Positions 32,095 through 42,200 of a stretch of DNA of 64,000 bases are shown here, in pieces (position 1 is the first letter of the stretch; the number at the start of each line of letters is the position of its first letter). This stretch comes from Macrosoma leucophasiata (lineage: Eukaryota; Arthropoda; Insecta; Lepidoptera; Hedylidae): the NCBI GenBank assembly GCA_036365455.1, contig JAWQUS010000010.1, positions 22,306,501 to 22,370,500 on the forward strand, read 5' to 3'. The notes under the pieces are model-generated. The model searched no databases. It was not told the DNA's origin and saw only the letters and a list, made by a program, of their open reading frames with translations. A program made the position numbers and the translations under genes.

Positions 32095-32305
32095 ATAAGC
32101 GCTGTTTTATTGCGAATAGGTACGATGGTATTAGTCTAACCTCTAATTTAAATATTGTGGAAAGCTGGTGTCTAACATGACTGTACTACAGACTGTATTA
32201 CAGATCACCATGTTCCCTCCCCGTGGTATATACTACATGTTTGATGTTATATTTAATTACTTTAATTGTAAGTAAATACAACGCATAATAATTTTTCAAA
32301 GTTAT

Positions 32306-32453
32306 ACCCTCTTATTCATTAAAGCACATTAGATACGTTATAGCTATAGAATGCTTTGTCTTTGTCAGTTGCATTGTCTAATGTGCAGGATAGAAAAAGA
32401 CAAAGGAGAGATTAGCAACACTTTAGCTAAAATACGTTTATGAATAAGAGGGT
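32306..32453. mobile_element. MITE, 14-bp terminal inverted repeats
   Basis: accctcttattcat / atgaataagagggt at the ends; inner gcacattaga / tctaatgtgc pair. 148 bp. Family C begins directly at its right end. Confidence 0.7.
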
Positions 32454-32583
32454 TAGGAATCGGCGTGCATGTATGAAGATAATGATTAATGTAGAAGAAG
32501 CACGGTAATGTCAGGACCAGGTTAACGGCGCTCCACTCTCTCTGCCTACCCCGTAAGGGACCTGACGTGAAAATACAAACATA
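32453..32583 (+). repeat. Family C element
   Basis: ttaggaatcggcgtgcatg.. to tgcctaccccgtaagggacc, tgacgtgaaaatacaaacata. Confidence 0.75.
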
Positions 32584-32924
32584 GGTACATATGTAATTAA
32601 ATTTAATTAAAAAAAAGGGTTTTTAAACATTTGGAGATGTGAAAGAATACATTGTTTTGCTAACCATATCACAGGATATCGTCGGATATCCTAGGGGGCG
32701 AGCGGTGTGCACATTGCATCAAAATTGGCAGGAAAATGAGACGCTCTGTCGACTGTCGCTCGCAGCACGTCAGTGTGTACTGGGCCGTATATTTAATAGG
32801 TTTCTTTGAATAGCAGTCGGAATGCGCTGAGTTACTACGCTACTGCATATTGCTTTGAACAAAGTTCTATTTTTAATTCTGTTCTTAGATTGATGTTTAA
32901 TTGCTACGCTTTTTTATCTCATGA

Positions 32925-33010
32925 AGTGGCTAAGTAGAATATGGTTAACATGGATGTTAAGTAATACTGAAGCCTATAAACACCTACATGAAACCAGAGG
33001 TTTCAATGAA
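32925..33010 (-). repeat. SINE-A 3' fragment, old
   Basis: gaagtggctaagtagaatat, aacatggatgttaagtaata, aagcctataaacacctacat. Confidence 0.55.
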
Positions 33011-33264
33011 AGAATATTTATCAAATTTTGAATTGTACATTAGCTTCTGATCAATGATAATACAATTTTCCATTTAAAATGTATGCAATACGCACATTTA
33101 AAATAATATTATACAATTTTTTATGATCTATGTGACATACTTAACATTATAAATAAATAAAAAATACATTCATAGACACTACTACCATTTTTACTACATT
33201 GGGGCAAAACTAGTTACCTAATACTAGAAATTTGACGTAAATCCTGTCCTTATAGTAATATTAA

Positions 33265-33545
33265 ACCCTAGCTGTGCCCGCGACTTCGTCCACGTGAGAA
33301 AAAATATGATTGTTCAGTATCTACCCGGACGAAGTCGTGGGCGCAGCTAGTATAAAAGTAGCCTATGTTACTCCTTATCACATCAGCTATCGGCCAGTGA
33401 AAGTCCCGTAAAAATCGGTCCAGCCGTTCCCAAGATTAGCCCCGCCAAACAGACAGACAGACAAACAGACAAAAATTGTAAAAAATGTAGTTTTGGTATA
33501 TATACCGTGTTACACACAAATGCATTTAGTAAAAAGTGGTTATTT
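33265..33545 (+). mobile_element. Helitron-like element with inverted CTAG ends
   Basis: ctagctgtgcccgcgacttc at the left faces gaagtcgtgggcgcagCTAG (ending 33350, then T), about 25 bp between. The continuation tagcctatgttactcctta.. to taaaaagtggttatttt matches the left half of 2940-3220. Confidence 0.55.
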
Positions 33546-33569
33546 TAATATTACAAACAGACACTCTAA

Positions 33570-33866
33570 TTTTTTTTTTTTTTTTTTTTATGTTATGGAA
33601 GTGGTAAACAAGCATGCAGTTCACATTGATGTTAAGTGATGACTGCAGCCTATAGACACCCACACAAAGACCAAGGTCAAAATGCAGATGCGTTACCACT
33701 CCTGAGGCCTAAGGTCTTTTGCCTCTGTGCCGGAAATTACAGGGCCGTACATTACCACCTGACCGGAACACGATAGTGTTGAACACTACCATTTAGCGGC
33801 AAGTATATTAGGTAATGCGGTGGTGCCTACGCCCGCGAGCTCCGACACTGGAGCTCTACCACCAGT
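33570..33866 (-). repeat. SINE-A, full length
   Basis: T-tract of about 20, complete body, ends gagctctaccaccagt. Confidence 0.93.
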
Positions 33867-35143
33867 AAAAATTTAATTTATTTGTGTTATAAATTTAATT
33901 TATTTGTATAAAGTATAGACCCATAGATTTATTATGGAAGGTAATATACACCATAAGACCTAAAAATTGTATGAAAATTTTAAGCGTCAACTTGCTGCAC
34001 TTATTATCGAGAAAAAAATTCACGAAAAAAAACACCCTTGTTGTATACCCCCTTGGACCCCTTAACATTTTCATTTTCTTATTTTAGTAAATAATTTTGT
34101 CTTTATAGCGGTAACAGAAATACATAATTTGTGAATATGTTACCTTTCAAGCTATCACTATTTATGAGATACAGCTTGGTGACAGACAGACGGACGGACG
34201 GAAAGACAGACAGAGAGCGGTGGATTAGTAATCCGTAGGGTCCGTTTTTACCTTTTAGGTACGAAACCCCCTAAAAGATAGAACTAAGATACAGAATAGC
34301 TTAAAAATATTCGATACGATTTTTTAAATTGACATAACTTTTTTATTTCTTAACCGATACACATGAAACAAACACTAAATATTAAGTGAAACTTACCACA
34401 ATATATTAGTGAAAACTACAAATCGAATAAGCCGTTTCTGAAATAAGCGTGCACAAACACACAGACAAACAGACATTTTTCCGGGATAAAAAGTACCCAG
34501 TGTTGTGCGCCAAAGGTTAAAGTATAATCATAGCAAGTTTCATTGTAATCGGACCGGTAGTATTTATGTGATGCTTGAACAAACAGACAGACAGACAAAA
34601 AAATTTCTAATCACATATTTGGGTTCGGTATCGATCTAGTAACATCCCCTGGTATTTATTTTTTCATTATTTTTAATGTACAGAATTGACACTTCTACAG
34701 TTTTATTATAAGTATAGATTGATCTTTAAATAATTTTTACCAAATTTTTACCATTAGATTTATGCACGGATGTGAGAAATGAATAACTGCACTACAGGAA
34801 GAATTATTTTCCTCCAGTAGAAGAAAATTCTTCCGGTATGCAGAAATTTTATTGTATTAAATAATATTATTGAATTATTTATATCCTTAAAGATTAAGTT
34901 TGGGAAATGCGACGGTTCTCACTAATTAATTTAACAAAGAAAGGGCTCGTCCTAAATAATGTAAAGGTCGTTAGGGACGAGTGCACGCGAAGCGTCATTA
35001 TCTCCAGGAGTTAGTCGGTGGTCGAAGTTACAGCGTATTTGTAGCGGGAGAATTCCTTTTCACTAATGGACTTTAGAGTCGTCACATCCCCACGCCAAAA
35101 GCCTTCTTATCCTAATTATACGAGTATATCTTAAATTAAAAAT
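33867..35143. other. Mostly unassigned; gaca-rich repeat (family M)
   Basis: 34185-34270 (cagacagacggacggacgg.. then gtccgtttttaccttttagg) resembles 60340-60525 inverted. 34440-34600 has cagacaaacagac tracts. No gene. Confidence 0.45.
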
Positions 35144-35224
35144 AATGAGATGTTTAGGTGAAGGTGGCTAGAAGATGATATATCTTCTGGCCAGAAAAGA
35201 TCTCCAATGAAGACCTATTGCCAC

Positions 35225-35510
35225 GAAACCCCGATCGGTCCGCAAATCAGAAGCCGCAAATGGATATGAATTGTTCACACTCTCAGAAGACCTCTCGACC
35301 ACATCCCTAGACAAGATCTAGAATGGACTCCACAGGGGAAGAGGAAATGTGGCCGTCCCAAATACAATTGGAGACGGTCAGTAGCGGTAGAAATTAAGAC
35401 TATCGGGTTGACATGGTTCGAGGTGAAGCGCGCAGCCCAAGACAGATCGTGATGGCGGAGTATTGTGGACGCCCTCTGCCCCACCTAGGGGAAATAGGAC
35501 ATTAAGTCAA
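35225..35510 (+). pseudogene. LINE endonuclease-RT C-terminus
   Basis: Plus-strand conceptual reading gives ..RSRKWIWIGHTLRRPLDHI..LEWTPQGKRKCGRPKYNWRRS..LTWFEVKRAAQDRSWW, the conserved C-terminal tail of a large invertebrate RTE-like family. 5'-truncated. A minus-strand open frame over the same bases is a shadow. Confidence 0.7.
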
Positions 35511-35570
35511 GTTAGTCATAGGTGAAGATGAATGAGTAGGTATGACTGAATGTGAATGAACAAAAGTTTC

Positions 35571-35850
35571 ACTGGTGGTAGAGCTCCAGTGACAGAGCTC
35601 GCGGGCGTAGGCACTACCGCATTACCCAATATGCTTGACGCTGTTCAGCACTATCGTGTTCCGGTTAGGTGGTAATGTACGGCCCTGTAATTCCCGGCAC
35701 AGAGGCATAACACCTTTAGCCTCAGGGGTGGTAACGCATTTTGCGCATTTTGATCTCTGGTTTATCTGTGGGTGTCTATAGGCTGCAGTCATCACTTAAC
35801 ATCAATGTGCGCTGCATGCTTGCTTGCCACTTTCATAACATAAAAAAAAA
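35571..35850 (+). repeat. SINE-A, full length
   Basis: actggtggtagagctcc to ttcataacataaaaaaaaa. aaaagttt lies just before the start and recurs right after the poly(A), a possible short target duplication. Confidence 0.92.
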
Positions 35851-35999
35851 GTTTGTTAGCGCATAATTTTGTGAACTAGACTGGTGTCGTCTCAAGACGA
35901 GCCACCTATGTATGTCCAAGTAAAATTTTAAATGTTCAGCTTTTTGTTAATAAGACAGTAGGTATAATCCATACCTATGACTGACTAACTGACTGACTA

Positions 36000-36180
36000 A
36001 TAATCATCATCCTTCCTTCGGCATGTGAAGTGTAACAGAGGAAGAGGATGGTTCGGATGTCGTGGTGCAGATAGGCCCGGGTAAGTATACCCGGGCCTAT
36101 CTGCTCCCGAAGCGTGGGGGGCGTGGTCGAATTGGGGGATGGTGGCACACAGAGAAACTCGCTGAGGGGGAGCCATTTTT
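36000..36180 (-). repeat. LINE 3' UTR with strong hairpin
   Basis: The minus strand ends cacttcacatgccgaaggaa then ggatgatgatta, an (ATG)-type LINE tail; the upstream part is GC-rich and holds the 17-bp hairpin at 36067-36104. Confidence 0.5.
36067..36104. repeat. Perfect 17-bp hairpin, 4-base loop
   Basis: gcagataggcccgggta, agta loop, tacccgggcctatctgc. Confidence 0.92.
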
Positions 36181-37300
36181 TTTATTTTAGTTTTTTTTCT
36201 TTGGTGCTTTTTAGCCCTAGTTTTTATGTGTATTTTTTTTACATACCCATCTGATGGGAGTAATACAACCTTCTTAAATATCACATAGCCTGCAATTCAT
36301 ATCTATCATCGAATCCATGTTGATATTTAATGGGTAGTCAACCTGTACCTATCAAAAAGTCAAGTAAATATTCGTTTTGAATTACTGAAACAGGTATGTA
36401 GGTAAATCAATAACAGCTTTGAGACAAGTATCCGATAATATGCAACAAAATATTTATATAATATAATTAGAGAGGACCACGAGGACTCCTGTTCTGTCCG
36501 CTCTAACTGGGACCTTATCACGAAAGACAGACCGATATTCCTCCTTATTATTTAGTCAATGCAATTAGAACAGAGAGCCCTTCAAAGGGTAGGGTCTGAA
36601 GGAAATAAAAATGTGAAATCGGGATCAAGACAATAATTAAAGTGTGACGAGCATGCCATCTTCAATATTTTGTTCAATTTTTGGCTAATAATTTATACCC
36701 TACTAGAATAAATTAGCAATTATCAATTTTCGTCCACTCCGAGGCGAGGGACCCACAATTTTTTATTTTATGATGATTTTAACGTTAATTTAAATGGTGT
36801 TAAAAAGTCAAGCGGTTTCCTCATTAAACTAAATTAGCAGTGTTGAAAGAAACATCGGCATATACATTCGAGATTTTTTGCCTCGATTGCAAAGTAGTAG
36901 CTTCTAGTTCTGATTTCTCAGACTCGGTCAAAATCAGGATATTTAATCCCAATAAATTCGAAAATAAATAAATCATCGCAAAAAATCCTTTTTTTACCGA
37001 CAAATATATTATGTTTTGTAATACTTTTAGAAATTCTGTAAATTATCGATTAAATATTTCGTAAATAATTTGATTTTAACCATTTTAACCAAGTCACCGT
37101 GATGAACTGCAAATTTATTTACTTACCACGTTCATGTTTAGGTCATTGATTTACATTCAGTTATTCAAATCAATTGGCACAGTAGTTTTGAAGCTAACCG
37201 TCTGTGACAAACAGACAGGCAGATAGGTTAAGGATTCCGTTAATCCGGTATGAAACTCTAAAAACATATACCTAGTACAAACCTATAACTTTTTGAATTT
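36181..37300. other. Unassigned AT-rich stretch
   Basis: No supported coding or repeat feature. Confidence 0.4.
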
Positions 37301-37374
37301 ATGATGGGGCTGACATATCCTCCAGTGGACAAAAGCTTCCAAATAAATTTAAATTGAAAAAAAAAAAAAAACTT
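37301..37374 (+). repeat. LINE-like 3' tail, type 2
   Basis: gatggggctgacatatcctc..aaagcttccaaataaattta, then 14 A. Matches 10888-10960. Confidence 0.65.
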
Positions 37375-38310
37375 TATGAATTGAATTGATGATTTAATAT
37401 ATTACATAGTAAAGTAGTTCATTTGAATATTAAATATTCTTGTTTTGTTAACTGTGGTTGTCCCTAAATTACGACGCTTATTTCAAATCCCGGTCAATGT
37501 GGTCCTTTTCAACTTAAGCTATAGTAGGTAATTGATGAATGTGTATAAAACAAAACACAAACAAAGACTTTTTAAACTACCCTCTTCAAGTGTAACTTCC
37601 AATAGTCCGCAATAATATGCTAATAGGTTTACAAACAGTACTTAAGAAGAGTTTAAGTCATCATCGCAGAATCATCGGATTTGTTTGAACTTACACAAAG
37701 TAAGAAAGCGGAGTGAACTTTTTACTGTGAACGCTTATTTAATATTGTTCAAACAAAAAACTTTTTACTTTATTTGTGGTTATGCTTAAATTCGAGAGGG
37801 TAGGTATCACTGCATTACCTAATCTTCTACCCGCAAAATAGTAGAGTTCAGAGTTATAATATGCTGGTCATGTTATACAGTTACATATAATTTAAGTATT
37901 TTCTGTATTTAATTTTTTTTCAAAGTGGAGACAAAATATTTGTTTGGATATCTACAAAAATAACAGTAATTAACAAAAACTGCAGTTGTCATTTACCATT
38001 TATGTGTTTGCTGGTGGCATGGTAAAAAAACATTACATAAAGAAATCGATTGTTCTTATTTTTTCCCCAAAAAACATTTTTAAACACATCATATAGATGC
38101 TGGGATTGCCAAAAGCGAACAATGTATTAAAAAAATATATTTTTGTACGTAAATGAGTGTTTAAATTTAGTGAGTAGACACTTATTTATAATCCTTCAAA
38201 ACATTTCCGAAAATATTACATGTCACCTGCAATATTCATCATCACCTGAAAATTTCAAATCCCAAAAAACGAATTAGAGTAACAAAAAGCATTAAAGATT
38301 CTGTTAAAAA
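37375..38310. other. Unassigned; SINE-A scrap
   Basis: 37795-37870 (taggtatcactgcattacct, aatagtagagttcag) is a worn SINE-A piece. Otherwise nothing recognised. Confidence 0.4.
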
Positions 38311-38475
38311 ATTAACCTCGAAAGCCTCTTCTCTACGGCACAATCAATTTTCTCCGCTCTCAGGTTGTCGACGTCACCTATCAGCCGATATCACCTGGAT
38401 GGCATTACCGCGCTCGCTCGCCTGATAAATTGTTTGTGTCGTGGTGACGTGCTTAATAAACTCAATATCGTTGAT
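38311..38475 (+). repeat. Local repeat L, block B, copy 1
   Basis: attaacctcgaaagcctctt.. to atatcgttgat. Its 62-base core (38364-38425) appears identical to 45552-45613 on the other side of BEL element 1. Confidence 0.8.
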
Positions 38476-38648
38476 GGCAGAGTTAGTGCTCTGATTTACA
38501 TAAAATAAAAAATAAACAAGTGGAGTCTATCTCTAGTATCTTATTACATACTTGATGGTCGCTAAGTATTGGGCGTTAAGTGTGAACTATTGTGAAAACG
38601 ATTTAGATTCTTTACTTTCTCTTTAAGTTCTTTTTTTATATTGCCAGC

Positions 38649-38991
38649 TGTTTGCGCCATTCTATCCGATCTATCCGATACCTTTCTTCCTACCTACGCT
38701 CGCTTTTATTTCCTTACTACCTCCTATCCGCATACTGGCCAGTTGGTCCGATTCCGCTGGAAAACCCGCTCGCGCGCCGCGCACTGTGCAATTAAGAAAG
38801 GTGACAATTGTGACAAAGGATCCGCAGTACCAGGGAAACACCAGGTCAGTCCTTTCTACCTATCCTTTTTCTGTGCCACGGATAGCCTCCGACTACGCCT
38901 ACACGCCAACGCAATTTTCTTTAATAATACAGTCCACTACTACGCCCCGGTACGTCTGTCTCGTAGGCCTAAGGCCACGAAGGCGACCACA
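38649..38991 (+). repeat. BEL element 1, 5' LTR
   Basis: Begins tgtttgcgccattctatcc, ends aggcgaccaca; 343 bp, matches 44775-45117. Confidence 0.96.
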
Positions 38992-38995
38992 TTTT

Positions 38996-39013
38996 TGGGC
39001 CTTCGAGCCGCAT
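38996..39013 (+). promoter_or_regulatory. Possible tRNA primer binding site, element 1
   Basis: tgggccttcgagccgcat lies 4 bases after the 5' LTR and starts TGG as expected, but I could not match it to a specific tRNA 3' end. Confidence 0.3.
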
Positions 39014-39296
39014 GATCATTTTTGATCTTCGCATAATTTTTGACCTATCGCATTCCTTCAGAATTACCCGCTTAACTTTATGCACCTACGCTCATCTTTA
39101 AATATCTTCGCTACGCATACCTACCTACTTAGTATTTCTTGTGTTCCACTTTAGCTGTTTATGTCGATTACTTGTTTTGTTTGTTAACGTCGATAGCAGG
39201 AACAAACTGCGCTTAAGCTGTGTTTACACACGACAGTCAATAGCACCTCATATATTTTATTCTTTATTATAAACGCATTACTTGTAAAATAGTAAA

Positions 39297-42200
39297 ATGA
39301 CTTCTAAGGAGAAATCAACCATATACACGGGTACAGAAAGAGAAGTCAGACAGGCTGATAGACAAGTGAAATTATTAACCGCAAAACGCGATACAATATT
39401 CGCTCGTCTGCAAATGATATATAATTACGCAAAAGATTCTTCCAAAGATTCGGAATCGGAAGAGCTATTTTTGTCTAGTATTCATACATTAGAAATAATG
39501 CGCGGTGAATTCTTACAAATTATTGAACAAATAAATTCAATAAAATTAGATATTGATCCAGATTTTACCCCAAGTTTTCAGACGATTAACTCATTTGATG
39601 ATTTGTATTGTCGTATAAAAAGGGCAGAAACAATCATAAACACAAAAAAATCTGAATCAATAACTCAAATTAACAATAAAAAGTGCATTAGCAAATTACC
39701 AAAATTAGAATTATTATCATTTTCCGGTGATCCTACTCAATGGCCTTTGTTTTACGAAAATTTTAAAAATACGATTCATGTGAACCCGGACTTAACAGAT
39801 CACGAACGCGTGCAATATTTAATAAGTAAGTTGACCGGGCGCGCGCTGTCGGTGTGTGCAGGCATTGCGCCGACCGCTGAAAATTACCCGACAATTTGGT
39901 CAACGTTAAAAAATAAATACGAAGACAAACGGTGCCTCGCGACAGCTTACTTACAGCAAATCATAGACTTTAAGCCGCTTCATAACGCTTCCTCTAAAAA
40001 TATAGACACATTTTTAGATAAATTCGCCTCCGCTGTTTCAAGTTTAAAATTATTAAAATTAAATGATTTGTGCGATTTTATATTGCTACATTTGGCGTTA
40101 AAAAGACTCGATTCAGACACTGTACATACTTTTGAACTACAAAAGCGCGATATACCTATACCGAGTTATGACAGTTTAATTAATTTTTTGCATGAACAGT
40201 CCAAAATATTGGACCGTGCTAGCGGCACAAACAACGCTTATAATAAAAGGTCTAACAACAGTGCCGTAGAACAAAAACAGTCAAATTATATTAAAACACA
40301 TTCATATCTTTCTGTTCCTAACTCGTGTATTTATTGTGGACAATCAACACACGCACAATTATACAAATGTGATAACTTTTATCAGCAATCAATAAATGAT
40401 CGATTGAAGTTCATCAAGCTACGCAACTTATGTGTTAATTGTCTTAGTCCCTTTCACGTAACAAATTCATGTCAATCTACATCGGTGTGTCGTTATTGCC
40501 AATGTAAGCATCATTCGTTATTATGCCGAAAAAATGCTTTACAATTAAATACGCGTGATAATAACAAGCACGCCGCGCACACAGCCATGCAAGTACCGCG
40601 CGGTCCGGGTGCAAGCAGGCTGGGGCCATCACAGCTGATGACGCATGATGCGCAAGCGCCGCGACCGGTACCACCGCATGTCTCGCTGTCTCCGCAGATG
40701 CAGACCGCTTCCGCATCAACGCAGAGCGCAGCGTACATTGTCGCTCCGCTTCATAATAATGTTTCGCTTTGCAATGTAAACGCAAACAACGCGCGCAATG
40801 AAACGTGCTTATTGGGAACTGTACACTTGAACGTTTTCAATAACATCGGTCAAACGTATTCTATTAGAGGTCTTATAGATACAGGGTCGCAGCATAATTT
40901 TATAACAACAGATGTTTGTAAACGTTTAAATTTGCATTATCATAAGATGAATCAATCCATAGTTAAGGGTATCGGCGGCTCCACTAATCCTATTAAGGGT
41001 ATATTATCGCTTAAAATTTCTTCACGCTTAAATAAAAATATTACATTTAATATTGACGCTTATGTTATCGACCGCATTACGGATATGTTACCTACCGTTC
41101 GCATTGATAGAATATCGCTCTCATTCTTAAATAGTATCGCGCTCGCTGACGAGTACTTCGATGTACCCGGAGAAATTGATTTATTATTAGGTGGATCGAT
41201 TTTCGCTAATATTTTATTGTCTGGTCGAGTTATGGGACCGCCCGGTACACCAACCGCTCTCGAAACCGTTTTCGGTTACATAATTATCGGAAATGCACCA
41301 ATTATGAATAATCACGCGGGCACTCCGCTGTCTTTATGTGCTATCAGTACGGATACGTTGCTTCAAAAATTCTGGCAACTGGAGGAAGTCGATTGTGACT
41401 CCGCTGCCACCTCCGAAGAAGCAGAGTGTGAGCTCATCTTCACGAGCAACGTGTTACGCGATGAGTCTGGCCGCTATACCGTGCCATTACCTTTCGCTAA
41501 AGATTCTTCATTGCTAGGAAATTCTTATTTAACGGCAAAGAAGCGTTTTCTTGCGTTAGAAAGAAAACTTGATTCTAATCCGGTTTTACGTTTAGAATAC
41601 AACGCTATTATGCAGGAATATTTAGATAAATCTTATATTTCGCCCGTTTATGACGATGCCAACGATAGTGGTTATTACATTCCACATCACGCAGTCATCC
41701 GACACGATAAGTCGACAACTAAAGTTCGTGTCGTTCTAGACGCTAGCGCTAAGACAGATCGTGGTGTGTCATTAAATGATATTTTACACGCCGGTGCTAA
41801 TCTACAAAATGATTTGTTTATAATTCTTCTAAATTTTCGATTATATAGTATCGCATTTTCCGGAGATATCAAGCAGATGTATCTCCAGATATTATTGAAA
41901 ACTGAGCATCGCAAATTTCAAAAATTTCTTTTTCGTTTCGACTCAAAATCCGCGTTAACCACTTATCAGTTTAACAGAGTGTGTTTCGGAAGCAAAAGCA
42001 GCCCCTTTTTAGCGATGCGCGTCGTGCGACTATTGGCCGCCGACGAGCGCGCTTCGTATCCGCTCGCCTCTGAACTTATACCACACACCATATATATGGA
42101 TGACGTGTGTCACTCTGTTCCTTCGGTTCATGACGCCTTACAACTTAAAAATGAGTTGCTAGGTTTGTTCACGGCTGGGGGCTTCGAGCTAATCAAATGG

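Noticed and set aside
40477..40785. Minus-strand frames inside BEL 1 Gag
   Set aside because: Shadows of the real plus-strand coding frame, as are those at 41687, 42128, 42959 and 52402.
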